From an uncultured Sporosarcina sp. (GTDB lineage: Bacteria; Bacillota; Bacilli; Bacillales_A; Planococcaceae): a DNA stretch of 46,678 nt. The translations under genes and the position numbers were made by a program. Each line of letters begins with the position of its first letter. Position 1 is the stretch's first letter. Shown in pieces: positions 7,581 to 17,656 of the stretch. Where the stretch lies: contig CANSAF010000016.1 in NCBI GenBank assembly GCA_947644645.1, positions 1 through 46,678 of the forward strand, given 5' to 3'. The notes beneath the pieces are model-generated. The model was not told the DNA's origin, searched no databases, and saw only the letters and a program-made list of their open reading frames with translations.

Positions 7581-8238
7581 TTTTGTTCAATTTTTCGCAG
7601 ATAGTGATGCGGCGAACGTGGCAACTTCAGTCAAGCTGATGCTCCTTTTAACTGTTTTGTCACTCGCGCCAGCGATTTTAATTTTAATGACATCATTTGC
7701 GCGAATTATTATCGTTTTATCATTTGTGCGAACGGCACTTGCGACTCAACAAATGCCGCCGAACCAAGTACTTGTCGGTTTAGCATTATTTTTAACATTT
7801 TTTATCATGGCGCCAACTTTCCAGGAAGTGAATGATGTTGCGCTTACGCCTTTATTTGCGGAAGAAATTTCGTTGGAAGAAGCATATACAGAGGCGAGTG
7901 TGCCGTTAAAAGAGTTTATGAGTAAGCATACGAGACAGAAAGACTTGGAATTATTTATTAATTATAATGGTGGGGAACGACCGGAGTCACTCGAAGATGT
8001 ATCGCTGACAACGCTCGTACCTGCATTTGCATTAAGTGAAATTAAAACGGCATTTCAAATGGGCTTTATGATTTTTATTCCATTTTTAGTCATTGATATG
8101 ATTGTTGCAAGTGTGCTCATGTCGATGGGGATGATGATGCTACCGCCAGTAATGATTTCATTACCTTTTAAAATATTATTATTTGTTTTAGTAGATGGCT
8201 GGCATCTCATTATTAAATCATTATTGCAAAGCTTTTAG
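7573..8238 (+). CDS. fliP: Flagellar export gate protein FliP
   Basis: FliP is the core subunit of the type III export channel, five copies per gate in solved structures. The 221 residues equal the B. subtilis length. Motifs include [20 protein letters not shown] and, near the C-terminus, [19 protein letters not shown]. The membrane helices fall at about 20-45, 65-85, 165-190 and 190-215. The start overlaps the end of fliO by 8 nt and its ribosome binding site lies inside that gene. Confidence 0.98.
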   Translation: MINFVQFFADSDAANVATSVKLMLLLTVLSLAPAILILMTSFARIIIVLSFVRTALATQQMPPNQVLVGLALFLTFFIMAPTFQEVNDVALTPLFAEEISLEEAYTEASVPLKEFMSKHTRQKDLELFINYNGGERPESLEDVSLTTLVPAFALSEIKTAFQMGFMIFIPFLVIDMIVASVLMSMGMMMLPPVMISLPFKILLFVLVDGWHLIIKSLLQSF

Positions 8239-8249
8239 GGGGGCTTCAA

Positions 8250-8519
8250 TTGACAGGTGAAACGATTATCGCACTAGCTGAACGATCCGTCACAACAATA
8301 TTATTGACAGCTGGGCCTCTCTTAGTTGTTGCATTAGTGACGGGGTTAGCAGTGAGTATTTTCCAAGCAACAACACAAATTCAAGAGCAAACATTGGCAT
8401 TTGTACCGAAGATTATTGCGGTTCTCGTAGGCATTGTTTTTTTCGGTTCATGGATGCTAGGGACAGTGACAAATTTTGCAACGGAAATCTTTGAAAATTT
8501 AGTACGGTATATCGGGTGA
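8250..8519 (+). CDS. fliQ: Flagellar export gate protein FliQ
   Basis: FliQ is a small two-helix gate subunit of 89 residues that packs around the FliP-FliR ring. Two hydrophobic hairpin segments (about 14-38 and 50-72) flank the conserved SIFQATTQIQEQTLAFVPKI. Translation starts at TTG 8250 about 7 nt after a GGGGGG run; there is no upstream ATG in a sensible place. It lies between fliP and fliR as usual. Confidence 0.97.
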   Translation: MTGETIIALAERSVTTILLTAGPLLVVALVTGLAVSIFQATTQIQEQTLAFVPKIIAVLVGIVFFGSWMLGTVTNFATEIFENLVRYIG

Positions 8520-8520
8520 G

Positions 8521-9300
8521 ATGATGGAAGAACTCATTCCCGCTATGTCGGCTTATTTATTAATTTTGACAAGAATTACTGCGTTTTTTGTTACTGTTCC
8601 ATTGTTTTCCTATCGTGCAATTCCAACAACACAACGTATCATGTTAGCTGCCGTTTTAGCTTGGATTATGACGTATACGATTGATATGCCTGAAATTGCG
8701 ATAGACGGTGAATATATTTTTTTAGTCATAAAAGAAGCGACCATCGGCTTATTTATTGGCATACTTGCTTTTATTATTATGTCAGCAATTCAAATTGCAG
8801 GAGGATTTATTGACTTTCAAATGGGATTTGCGGTGGCGAACGTCATTGACCCGCAAACAGGTGCACAATCCCCGTTACTTGGTCAGTTTTTCAACTCTCT
8901 TGCAATGTTATTATTACTTGCTTTAAACGCGCATCATTTATTATTAGACGGTATTTATTATAGTTATGAGTTTTTACCAATCGAAGGCAATTGGCCGGCA
9001 ATTGGCTCGGGGCGCGTTGTTGAGTTCGTTTTAACAACATTCACTGCTTCGTTTGCCATTGCGTTTCAAATGTCTATTCCGATTGTGGCAACATTATTTC
9101 TTGTCGATTTAGCACTCGGAATTACGGCAAGAACAGTTCCACAACTGAATATTTTTGTCGTCGGTTTCCCAATTAAAATTACAGTGAGTTTTTTAGTTTT
9201 ATCGATTATGATGGCTGTAATGATTGGCGTGATGCAAAAACTATTTGAGTTTATGATTATTAGCATGCGAGATTTGATGATACTTTTAGGAGGCGGATGA
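8521..9300 (+). CDS. fliR: Flagellar export gate protein FliR
   Basis: FliR is the single-copy subunit that closes the FliP-FliQ-FliR export channel. It has 259 residues and about six membrane helices. The signature GGFIDFQMGFAVANVIDPQ sits near residue 93, followed by SPLLGQFFN. Two adjacent ATGs (8521, 8524) are possible; the GGGTGA sequence overlapping the fliQ stop serves either. It ends 1 nt before the flhB start codon. Confidence 0.97.
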   Translation: MMEELIPAMSAYLLILTRITAFFVTVPLFSYRAIPTTQRIMLAAVLAWIMTYTIDMPEIAIDGEYIFLVIKEATIGLFIGILAFIIMSAIQIAGGFIDFQMGFAVANVIDPQTGAQSPLLGQFFNSLAMLLLLALNAHHLLLDGIYYSYEFLPIEGNWPAIGSGRVVEFVLTTFTASFAIAFQMSIPIVATLFLVDLALGITARTVPQLNIFVVGFPIKITVSFLVLSIMMAVMIGVMQKLFEFMIISMRDLMILLGGG

Positions 9301-9301
9301 T

Positions 9302-10384
9302 TTGAAGTTGCGCCTAGATTTACAGTTTTTCGCAGGTGAAAAAACCGAAAAAGCAACCGATAAGAAACGCCAAGATTCACGTAAGAAAGGTCAAGTTTTA
9401 AAAAGCCAAGACGTTACAAGTGCGCTCGTTATTTTATCGGTTTTCTTGTTTTTATTTTTTGCTTCGAGTTTTTTACGAGATCGTTTTTTTAATTTTTTCC
9501 AGCATTCATTTACACATTATTTTTCAATTGAGCAATTTGATATGCACGGAGCGATGGCGATTTATCGAGAACTTTTAATTGAACTTGCATTTATCTTACT
9601 GCCGGTTATGGTCATTGCGGTGATTGCCGGTATAGCGGGAAATTTATTTCAATTTGGTTGGTTATTTACAACGGAACCGCTGAAGTTTGACTTGAAAAAG
9701 ATTGATCCGATTAAAGGGCTTAAACGAATGTTTTCAATACGTGCCATTGTTGAGTTAATGAAATCCGTATTGAAGATTTCTTTTATTGGAACGGTGACTT
9801 TTCTCATCGTCTGGATGAATATCGATAAAGTGCTGTCACTGGCGTTTAAAAGTGCATGGGATACTTTATCAACGGTAGCAAGATTAACCGCAATGATGGG
9901 GATTGCTGCATCATTCACTCTTTTATTCATTGCAATATTGGACTATTTTTATCAAAAATATGATTATGAAAAAAACCTTCGAATGTCTAAACAAGATATC
10001 AAGGATGAGCATAAAAATACTGATGGTGACCCGTTGATTAAATCTCGGATTAAACAACGACAACGTGAAATGGCGATGCGGCGGATGATGCAAGAAGTGC
10101 CAACAGCAGATGTCGTCATTACCAACCCGACACATTATGCGATTGCGATTAAGTATGATGACGGGAATATGGATGCACCAATCGTTGTGGCCAAAGGTGT
10201 AGATTTTATCGCACAAAAAATTAAAATGATTGCGAAAGAACATGATATCGTAACTGTTGAAAATCGACCGCTTGCAAGAGCGCTTTATGATCAAGTGGAA
10301 GTCGATGAAGCAGTGCCTGAAGAGTTTTTTAAAGCAATTGCTGAAATACTTGCTTACGTATATCGAATACAACGCAAAATTTAA
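9302..10384 (+). CDS. flhB: Flagellar export switch protein FlhB
   Basis: FlhB controls the change of export specificity when the hook is complete. It cleaves itself within an NPTH motif, seen here at residues 275-278 (VVITNPTHYAIAIKY). Four membrane helices (about 35-55, 85-115, 145-170, 190-215) precede the basic cytoplasmic linker and C-terminal domain. The 360 residues match the family. Translation starts at TTG 9302, 5 nt after AGGAGGCG, giving the common MKLRLDLQFFAGEKTEKAT start. Its partner in switching, FliK, is the first full gene of the window. Confidence 0.98.
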   Translation: MKLRLDLQFFAGEKTEKATDKKRQDSRKKGQVLKSQDVTSALVILSVFLFLFFASSFLRDRFFNFFQHSFTHYFSIEQFDMHGAMAIYRELLIELAFILLPVMVIAVIAGIAGNLFQFGWLFTTEPLKFDLKKIDPIKGLKRMFSIRAIVELMKSVLKISFIGTVTFLIVWMNIDKVLSLAFKSAWDTLSTVARLTAMMGIAASFTLLFIAILDYFYQKYDYEKNLRMSKQDIKDEHKNTDGDPLIKSRIKQRQREMAMRRMMQEVPTADVVITNPTHYAIAIKYDDGNMDAPIVVAKGVDFIAQKIKMIAKEHDIVTVENRPLARALYDQVEVDEAVPEEFFKAIAEILAYVYRIQRKI

Positions 10385-10405
10385 CGAAAAGAAAGAGGAG
10401 ACGGC

Positions 10406-12439
10406 ATGCAATATAGAGATATCGGAATTTTAGCAGCGGTCATTATGATCATTGCGATGCTTGTAATTCCATTACCTCCGTGGCTCTTAAGCTTTCTCAT
10501 CATCATTAATATTACAATTGCTTTAATGGTCTTGTTAACGTCCATGAATATGAAAGAAGCGTTACAATTCTCGATTTTTCCAACTTTATTATTATTGATG
10601 ACTGTATTTAGATTAGGATTAAATATTTCAACGACACGTGCAATTTTAAGTGAAGCCGATGCTGGTGGCGTTGTTGACACATTTGGTTCATTCGTTACGG
10701 GTGGAAATATTGTCGTTGGTCTTGTGATTTTCGCAATCCTCGTCATTATCCAGTTCCTCGTTATTACAAAAGGGGCAGAGCGTGTATCTGAAGTAGCTGC
10801 ACGTTTTACGCTTGATGCGATGCCCGGGAAACAAATGAGTATCGATGCGGACTTGAATGCGGGAATGATTTCCGAGATGGATGCCCGAACGCGTCGTGAA
10901 AAAGTCAGTAATGAAGCAGACTTTTACGGGGCGATGGACGGGGCAACGAAGTTTGTTAAAGGAGATGCGATAGCGGGAATTATTATCGTAATCATTAACT
11001 TAATCGTCGGAATGATTGTTGGGATTGTTCAAATGGATCTTGCATTTGGCGAAGCAGCGATGCTGTTCTCAAGATTAACGGTAGGGGATGGAATTGTTAC
11101 GCAAATTCCAGCTTTATTAATTTCGACTGCGACAGGTATTGTTGTGACACGTGCTGCATCAGAAGGAAATCTTGGTGCTGACATTACGAACCAATTACTG
11201 GGTCAGCCAAAATTATTATACGTTGCAGCTGTGACATTATTTTTACTCGGTGTCTTTACGCCAATACATATTATGCTGACGCTACCAATTGCTGCAGCAC
11301 TTGCATTTGGGGCTTATATGATGTCACGTAAAGAAGAGGAAGACCCTGAAGAATTGCTTGAAATGGAAGAAGAAGAGGAAACAGATGAGCTGAAAAGTCC
11401 TGAGAATATCGTCAACTTGTTGAATATTGATCCGATTGAATTTGAATTCGGTTATGGATTAATACCGCTTGTTGATGCGACGCAAGGTGGAGATTTATTG
11501 GACCGCGTAGTGATGATCAGACGTCAACTTGCTGTGGAATTGGGACTTGTTATTCCAGTTGTACGCATTCGGGATAATATTCAATTACAACCGAATGAGT
11601 ACCGCATTAAAATTAAAGGGAATGAACTCGCAAAAGGCGAATTATTATTAGATCACTACTTAGCAATGAGTCCAGGTGGCGAAGATTCAATTGAAGGAAT
11701 TGAAACGATTGAACCGTCATTTGGTTTGCCAGCGAAATGGATTACAGAAGCGGTGAAAGAAGATGCTGAAATTCAAGGGTATACGGTTGTAGACCCACCA
11801 AGTGTCGTTTCAACGCATTTAACAGAAGTAATTCGCGCGAATGCAGCAGACCTTTTAGGACGTCAAGAAACGAAACAATTAATCGATCACGTCCAAGAGA
11901 CATACCCAATTCTTGTAGAAGAATTAACGCCGACACCGTTATCGATTGGCGAAATTCAAAAAGTATTGTCTAAATTATTAATGGAACAAGTATCCATTCG
12001 TAATTTACCGATTATCTTTGAAACACTAGCAGATTATTCGAAGTATACATCAGATGTCGATGTGCTTGGGGAATATGTGAGACAAGCACTTGCAAGACAA
12101 ATTACGACACAGTATGCAGGTGAAGCTGGGGCTTTAAAAGTCTTAACGGTATCAGGGAAAGTGGAAAAAGCGATTGCCGATAGTATCGAACAAACGGAAC
12201 AAGGAAATTATTTATCATTAGATCCTTCCGTTTCTCAGCAAATTTTAGAATCGATTGCTGGAGAAATTGAAAGAGTCGCGTTAATGAATCAATCGCCTGT
12301 AATCTTGTCATCACCTGCGATTCGCATGTATATGAGACAAATTACGGAGCGTTATTTCCCGCAAATTCCAATCCTTTCCTACAATGAATTAGAACCTTCA
12401 GTAGAAGTACAAAGTGTAGGGGTGGTGAATATCGCATGA
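10406..12439 (+). CDS. flhA: Flagellar export platform protein FlhA
   Basis: FlhA forms the nonameric export platform that docks chaperone-substrate complexes and uses the proton motive force. The 677 residues comprise about eight N-terminal membrane helices and a large cytoplasmic domain from about 330 on. The FHIPEP signature region is present (FRLGLNISTTRAIL, then GKQMSIDADLNAGMI and a conserved DARTRREKVSNEADFYGAMD). An acidic linker (EEEEDPEELLEMEEEEET in essence) joins the halves. It shares ATGA with flhF, indicating translational coupling. Confidence 0.98.
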   Translation: MQYRDIGILAAVIMIIAMLVIPLPPWLLSFLIIINITIALMVLLTSMNMKEALQFSIFPTLLLLMTVFRLGLNISTTRAILSEADAGGVVDTFGSFVTGGNIVVGLVIFAILVIIQFLVITKGAERVSEVAARFTLDAMPGKQMSIDADLNAGMISEMDARTRREKVSNEADFYGAMDGATKFVKGDAIAGIIIVIINLIVGMIVGIVQMDLAFGEAAMLFSRLTVGDGIVTQIPALLISTATGIVVTRAASEGNLGADITNQLLGQPKLLYVAAVTLFLLGVFTPIHIMLTLPIAAALAFGAYMMSRKEEEDPEELLEMEEEEETDELKSPENIVNLLNIDPIEFEFGYGLIPLVDATQGGDLLDRVVMIRRQLAVELGLVIPVVRIRDNIQLQPNEYRIKIKGNELAKGELLLDHYLAMSPGGEDSIEGIETIEPSFGLPAKWITEAVKEDAEIQGYTVVDPPSVVSTHLTEVIRANAADLLGRQETKQLIDHVQETYPILVEELTPTPLSIGEIQKVLSKLLMEQVSIRNLPIIFETLADYSKYTSDVDVLGEYVRQALARQITTQYAGEAGALKVLTVSGKVEKAIADSIEQTEQGNYLSLDPSVSQQILESIAGEIERVALMNQSPVILSSPAIRMYMRQITERYFPQIPILSYNELEPSVEVQSVGVVNIA

Positions 12440-13560
12440 ACATGAAAAAATATACGGCGGATACAATGGTCGAAGCGATGCAAAAAGTTCGCGCAGATTT
12501 TGGCGATCATGCGATTATTTTAAGTTCCAACGTTGTAGAGTCGAAAGGTTTTTTAGGATTATTTAAAAAGAAAAGTGTTGAAGTTGTTGCAGGCTATGAT
12601 ACACCGAAACAACCGTCAACCCGCTTAAATACACGTGAATCATTACAAGCTGATGAAACAAGTGAAACGACAAAACAGCTGAAAAATGAAATGGCTGAGA
12701 TGAAAAAACTATTGGAAAGTATGAAATATGCACCACCAGTAGAATTAAGTCAGTTTCCCGATGAATTACAAACGATGTTACGTTATTTGAAGAAACAAGG
12801 AATTGCCGATGAAGTCATTACTGAAATCGGCAATTCAATGTTTACTTATATGAAAGAAACGAAACAAGATTTAACGATTGATATGCAGCTTGAACATGTG
12901 AAAACATTTTTTAAGGAGCAAATTGAAGCTTTTCCTTTCGGTGGGATTTCATTTGAAAAGAAGTATATTAATGTGCTTGGACCTACGGGAGTTGGAAAAA
13001 CGACAACAATTGCCAAAATTGCAGCCCGTACTTTACTCGAAAAGAAAAAGAAAGTCGGTTTTATTACGACGGATACGTATCGAATCGCTGCAATTGAACA
13101 ATTGCGTACATATGCAAACTTGCTGCAAGCACCTGTTGAAGTCGTTTATAGTCCAAGCGATTTTAAAGCCGCAATCGATAAATTTGCCCATTTGGATTAT
13201 GTATTTATCGATACAGCGGGACGCAATTATAAGGAATCCAAATTCGTTGAGGATTTAAAAGAGATTGTTGATTTCACTTTAGATATGGAAACTTTTCTTG
13301 TTTTATCGATGACATCGAAGGAAGAAGATATGCGTGTGATTATCGAGCAATTTAAAGCGTTCCAAATTGAAAAGTTCATTTTTACCAAAATGGATGAAAC
13401 TAATTCAATTGGCTCGTTATTTAATTTAATGAACGAGTATCACTCTGGTGTCGCTTATTATACGAACGGACAAGAAGTGCCTGAAGATTTAGAAGAAGCA
13501 ACAGTAGGAAATGTCATCGATTTATTATTGGAGGATTTATCCGATGCGCGATCAAGCTGA
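12436..13560 (+). CDS. flhF: Flagellar placement SRP-like GTPase FlhF
   Basis: FlhF is an SRP-type GTPase that helps set where and how many flagella form. The 374-residue protein has a basic N-terminal B domain, a charged linker (about 60-100), an N domain and a G domain. The G domain shows the P-loop GPTGVGKTTT (about residue 180), TTDTYRIAAIEQLRTY, the DTAGRN switch region and TKMDET for guanine specificity. ATG 12436 overlaps the flhA stop; ATG 12442 is an alternative start. It overlaps flhG by 17 nt. Confidence 0.97.
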   Translation: MNMKKYTADTMVEAMQKVRADFGDHAIILSSNVVESKGFLGLFKKKSVEVVAGYDTPKQPSTRLNTRESLQADETSETTKQLKNEMAEMKKLLESMKYAPPVELSQFPDELQTMLRYLKKQGIADEVITEIGNSMFTYMKETKQDLTIDMQLEHVKTFFKEQIEAFPFGGISFEKKYINVLGPTGVGKTTTIAKIAARTLLEKKKKVGFITTDTYRIAAIEQLRTYANLLQAPVEVVYSPSDFKAAIDKFAHLDYVFIDTAGRNYKESKFVEDLKEIVDFTLDMETFLVLSMTSKEEDMRVIIEQFKAFQIEKFIFTKMDETNSIGSLFNLMNEYHSGVAYYTNGQEVPEDLEEATVGNVIDLLLEDLSDARSS

Positions 13561-14410
13561 AATTTTACGTCAGAAAATGTTGGCTGCTGATGGGGCATTG
13601 GCAAGATCGATTGCCGTTGTGAGTGGGAAAGGCGGCGTCGGTAAATCAAATTTTTCAACGAATTTTGCATACGCATTAATTGCAAAGAAGAAAAAAGTGG
13701 TCATTGTTGATATGGATATTGGGATGGGAAATATTCATATACTACTTGGTCAAACGCCTAAATACAATTTAATGGATTATTTAGTCGGTAAAGAGGGAAT
13801 AGAAGCTACAATCAATGAGACGAACGAAGGCTTACATTTTATCTCTGGTGGTTCAGGTTTAGACCAAGTTGTTGAATGGTCAGATAGTATGTTTGAAAAC
13901 TTGATCCATGCTTTCGAATATTTACAAAAAAATTATGATTTCATTTTATTTGATATGGGTGCTGGGGCTACTGAAAAGTCGATTGAACTAATTATGGCGA
14001 TTGATGAAGTCATTGTTATTTCAACGACAGAGCCTACATCGATTACAGATGCTTATTCAATGATGAAATTTATCGTCATGAAAGATCCGGAAACGACATT
14101 CTATTTAGTCAGCAATCGAGTGCCGAAAAAGCAAGACGGTGATGAATCTGTTTTACGTTTACAATTTGCAATGAAAAAATTTTTGCAAAAAGAAACGAAA
14201 ATATTAGGTTATTTACCTGAAGATGCTGCTGTTCAAAAAGCTGTCATTGCACAACGACCTTATTTTTTAGTTTATCCGAATGCTGCAATCTCGAAAAAGC
14301 TATCATTGATGACAGAAGTTTTCACGAGTGTTAACGCTGAACAAAATGAACAACAAGCGTCAAACTTCATTAAAAAATTGAAAAATATATTTGTGAGGGG
14401 GCGTGAGTAA
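13544..14410 (+). CDS. flhG: Flagellum number ATPase FlhG (YlxH), MinD family
   Basis: FlhG is a MinD-like ATPase that stimulates FlhF and limits the number or spacing of flagella. It also contacts FliM/FliY. The 288-residue product shows the deviant Walker A SGKGGVGKSNFSTN near residue 27, switch I VDMDIGMGN, and switch II FDMGAG. The N-terminal helix MRDQAEILRQKM is the usual FlhF-activating motif. ATG 13544 was chosen because it lies 8 nt after TTGGAGGA. An in-frame ATG at 13511 would add eleven residues unlike the family. It ends exactly before cheB. Confidence 0.96.
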   Translation: MRDQAEILRQKMLAADGALARSIAVVSGKGGVGKSNFSTNFAYALIAKKKKVVIVDMDIGMGNIHILLGQTPKYNLMDYLVGKEGIEATINETNEGLHFISGGSGLDQVVEWSDSMFENLIHAFEYLQKNYDFILFDMGAGATEKSIELIMAIDEVIVISTTEPTSITDAYSMMKFIVMKDPETTFYLVSNRVPKKQDGDESVLRLQFAMKKFLQKETKILGYLPEDAAVQKAVIAQRPYFLVYPNAAISKKLSLMTEVFTSVNAEQNEQQASNFIKKLKNIFVRGRE

Positions 14411-15556
14411 ATGGCTTCAATCAGAAAGAAGAAAGCATTGGTTGTCGATGACTCTGCATTTATGCGTAAACTTATCGCAGATTTCTTAAATGATCATCCA
14501 GAAATTGAAGTTGTTGGCACTGCAAGAAACGGTCAAGATGCACTGGATAAATTAACAACTTTAAAACCTGATGTCATTACATTGGATGTAGAGATGCCCG
14601 TTATGGATGGACTTGAAGCGTTAAAAGAGATTATGCGTATTAGGCCGACACCTGTTGTGATGTTATCGAGTACGACTAAAAAAGGCGCTGAAAATACAGT
14701 CATTGCGATGGCTTCTGGTGCGGTGGATTTTGTCGCAAAGCCAGGCGGTGCTATTTCTTTAAATTTAAACACGATTAAAGATGAAATTATAGATAAAGTT
14801 GTCGCAGCAGCTTCAGTGCAAATGACAAAATTAAAACAAGTCCCGTTAAGACAAACAGAACCTAGAAGAGAAAGTCCAACAACGCAACTTAGAAAGCCGG
14901 TCACACCTGCTAGGAAAACAATTGCTGAAACGGAGTCGAAACCATTTGTGAGAAATCATGCGAATAAAAAATTTTCAGCAGGTGGGAAAAAAGTACTTGC
15001 AATCGGTACTTCTACAGGTGGACCACGTGCTTTACAAGAAGTATTGGTAAGTTTACCTAAAAATATTGCTGCACCGATCGTCATTGTGCAGCATATGCCA
15101 GCAGGTTTTACGAAGTCTTTGGCAGATCGGTTAAATAATTTATGTAATATTGCTGTAAAAGAAGTTGCCAATGGTGATGTGCTTGAAGATGGTGTTGCTT
15201 ATATCGCACCTGGTGGAATGCATTTTGCAGTGCGCAAAATGGGTGCAGCACTCGTTGCCCAAGTAGATGATAAAGAAGCGCCGCGTATGGGTCATCGTCC
15301 ATCTGTGAATGTGTTATTCGAATCTTTAGCAACAATTTCTGGCATAAAATGTTTAGCAGTTATTATGACAGGTATGGGAAATGACGGGATGGAAGGCACG
15401 ACAAAGTTAAAAGCAAGTCTTGAGACGATTGTCATCGCTGAATCCCAAGAAACAAGTGTTGTATACGGCATGCCAAGAGCAATTGTCGACGCAAAGCTCG
15501 CAGATGATGTGGTGAGGTTAGAAAATATTGCTATGGCAATTACAGAGATTCTTTAA
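14411..15556 (+). CDS. cheB: Chemotaxis protein-glutamate methylesterase CheB
   Basis: CheB removes methyl groups from, and deamidates, chemoreceptors to reset sensitivity; phosphorylation by CheA activates it. The 381 residues carry a receiver domain with the D13-D14 pair and phospho-acceptor D59 (TLDVEMPVMDG), then a Lys/Arg/Pro-rich linker at about 145-190. The methylesterase domain has the Ser of GTSTGGP (about 198), the His of IVQHMP (about 226) and the Asp of GMGNDGMEG (about 323). This is a complete catalytic triad. It begins right after the flhG stop, with GAGGGGG as ribosome binding site. Confidence 0.98.
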   Translation: MASIRKKKALVVDDSAFMRKLIADFLNDHPEIEVVGTARNGQDALDKLTTLKPDVITLDVEMPVMDGLEALKEIMRIRPTPVVMLSSTTKKGAENTVIAMASGAVDFVAKPGGAISLNLNTIKDEIIDKVVAAASVQMTKLKQVPLRQTEPRRESPTTQLRKPVTPARKTIAETESKPFVRNHANKKFSAGGKKVLAIGTSTGGPRALQEVLVSLPKNIAAPIVIVQHMPAGFTKSLADRLNNLCNIAVKEVANGDVLEDGVAYIAPGGMHFAVRKMGAALVAQVDDKEAPRMGHRPSVNVLFESLATISGIKCLAVIMTGMGNDGMEGTTKLKASLETIVIAESQETSVVYGMPRAIVDAKLADDVVRLENIAMAITEIL

Positions 15557-15577
15557 GTGAAAAAAGGGGGCGGAATG

Positions 15578-17641
15578 ATGGATACAAATCAATATTTAGA
15601 AATGTTTTTGGATGAGAGTAGAGAACATCTACAAGCTTGTAATAAATATTTACTTGAACTTGAGAATAGCCCAGAAGATTTAACGATTGTCAATGAAATA
15701 TTCCGTGCGGCACATACATTAAAAGGAATGTCCGCAACAATGGGATATGAGGATATTGCCGATTTAACGCATATTATGGAAAACGTTCTCGATGCGATTC
15801 GTCATGAAAAACTAAAAGTAACGGCTGAAATGTTAGACGTTGTATTTGAAGCAGTTAGTTATTTAGACGAAATGGTAGAAGATATTGAATCCGGCGGAGA
15901 CGGAAAGAAAGATGTTACGGCAATTGTTGCACAATTAAATCGTATTGAAGCTGGAGAACCGATTGACGCATCAAATGATGAAGTCGCTGCGACAATTACA
16001 GAAGACGCTGTGGTGACAAATGGTCTTCATTATGATGATTTTGAAATGACAGTCATTAGTCAATCATTGGCGCAGAACTTTAATGCATTTGAAATTAAAG
16101 TAACATTACGCGAAGATTGTGTGTTAAAAGCAGCGCGCGTCTTTATGGTATTTGAAATTTTGGAAAACGCAGGAGATGTCATTAAATCCGTTCCTACCGT
16201 TGAAAAATTAGAAGAAGAAGCTTTTGAACAAGAGTTTACGGTCGTTTTAATTACAGAAGAAGAAGAGGATGTTATTAAAACGAAAGTTTCTAAAGTATCT
16301 GAAGTAGAATCGGTAGAAGTTACTGCAATTTCCGAGGAAACTTTAAAAGAAGAAAAACGTTCGCAAGAAGAGCAAATTGTTCAAGAAGCCAAAGAAGCTC
16401 AACAGGCTCAACAAGTACAAAAGAAAGAAACACCTGAAAAAAATGCCAAAGAAGCGAAGCGAAGCCGTCCAGCACAAGCGCAAACAGCGAATCGAACAAT
16501 TCGTGTAAATATTGAAAGACTCGATATTTTAATGAACTTATTCGAAGAGTTAATGATTGACCGTGGACGTTTGCAATCGATCTCAACAGAAATGCATCAT
16601 CCTGAATTAACAGAAACTGTAGAACGAATTACAAGAGTTTCTGGTGATTTACAAAGTATCATTTTAAATATGCGTATGATTCCTGTTGAAACAGTCTTCA
16701 ACCGTTTCCCAACGATGGTTAGACAATTAGTGAGAGAATTAAATAAGAAAGTAGATTTACAAATTATTGGTGCTGAAACAGAATTAGACCGTACAGTCAT
16801 CGATGAAATTGGAGATCCACTTGTTCACTTAATTCGAAATGCGCTAGACCATGGAATTGAAATGCCAGAAGAACGTTTGGCGAAAGGAAAGCCTGAAGTT
16901 GGTACAGTAAAATTAAGTGCTTATCATTCAGGAAACCATGTCTTTATTGAATTAGAAGATGACGGTGCGGGTGTGAACCGCGAAAGAGTATTGAAAAAAG
17001 CGATTGCGAATGGACTTGTTACGGAAGAAGATTCGGAATCATTAACAGATAAACAAGTTGCTGAATTTATTTTAGCGTCTGGTTTTTCAACTGCAGAAAC
17101 AATTTCTGACGTATCGGGTCGCGGTGTCGGACTGGACGTTGTGCGCACAACAATTGAATCTTTAGGCGGACATATTTCGATTGAATCGAAAGAAGGAGAA
17201 GGTTCATTATTCCAAGTTCAATTGCCATTAACATTGTCGATTATTTCGGTAATGCTTGTTGAACTAGAGAAAGAAGTTTATGCAGTGCCTTTATCATCTA
17301 TTATTGAAACAGCTATCGTCCATACTTCGGAAATTATGAATGCACACTCACAACGTGTGATTGATTTTAGAGGCAATATTATTCCGTTATTGGATTTAAA
17401 GGAAATCTTTGAATTACAAGAAGCACAAACAGAGCAAAATGATGAATATCAATCTGTTGTCATTGTACGTAAAGGCGATAAATTAGCTGGACTAATTGTC
17501 GATTCCTTTATCGGTCAACAAGAAATTGTGTTAAAAGGACTGGGTAACTACTTAACAAGTGTCTTTGCAATTTCTGGTGCGACGATTTTAGGAGATGGGC
17601 AAGTTGCACTTATTGTTGATTGTAATGCGCTGATTAAATAA
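15578..17641 (+). CDS. cheA: Chemotaxis sensor histidine kinase CheA
   Basis: CheA senses receptor state and phosphorylates CheY and CheB. From ATG 15578 it has 687 residues. The P1 domain carries phospho-His46 (RAAHTLKGMSATMGY). The P2 domain (about 145-250) and a highly charged Glu/Lys/Gln linker (about 255-305) follow. P3 is a dimerisation helix pair. The ATPase domain has N-box LIRNALDHGIE, G1 DDGAGVN and G2 GRGVGLDVV. A CheW-like regulatory domain ends the protein. ATGs 15575 and 15578 both follow AAAGGGGGCGG. Confidence 0.98.
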   Translation: MDTNQYLEMFLDESREHLQACNKYLLELENSPEDLTIVNEIFRAAHTLKGMSATMGYEDIADLTHIMENVLDAIRHEKLKVTAEMLDVVFEAVSYLDEMVEDIESGGDGKKDVTAIVAQLNRIEAGEPIDASNDEVAATITEDAVVTNGLHYDDFEMTVISQSLAQNFNAFEIKVTLREDCVLKAARVFMVFEILENAGDVIKSVPTVEKLEEEAFEQEFTVVLITEEEEDVIKTKVSKVSEVESVEVTAISEETLKEEKRSQEEQIVQEAKEAQQAQQVQKKETPEKNAKEAKRSRPAQAQTANRTIRVNIERLDILMNLFEELMIDRGRLQSISTEMHHPELTETVERITRVSGDLQSIILNMRMIPVETVFNRFPTMVRQLVRELNKKVDLQIIGAETELDRTVIDEIGDPLVHLIRNALDHGIEMPEERLAKGKPEVGTVKLSAYHSGNHVFIELEDDGAGVNRERVLKKAIANGLVTEEDSESLTDKQVAEFILASGFSTAETISDVSGRGVGLDVVRTTIESLGGHISIESKEGEGSLFQVQLPLTLSIISVMLVELEKEVYAVPLSSIIETAIVHTSEIMNAHSQRVIDFRGNIIPLLDLKEIFELQEAQTEQNDEYQSVVIVRKGDKLAGLIVDSFIGQQEIVLKGLGNYLTSVFAISGATILGDGQVALIVDCNALIK

Positions 17642-17656
17642 AAGGAGTGATTGGAA

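Noticed and set aside
9923-10411. 162-codon minus-strand open frame over the flhB end
   Set aside because: Antisense shadow; composition rich in Phe, His and Ile as expected from reversed codons.
12923-13258. 111-codon + strand open frame inside flhF
   Set aside because: Alternative-frame shadow of the GTPase domain with no ribosome binding site or family resemblance.
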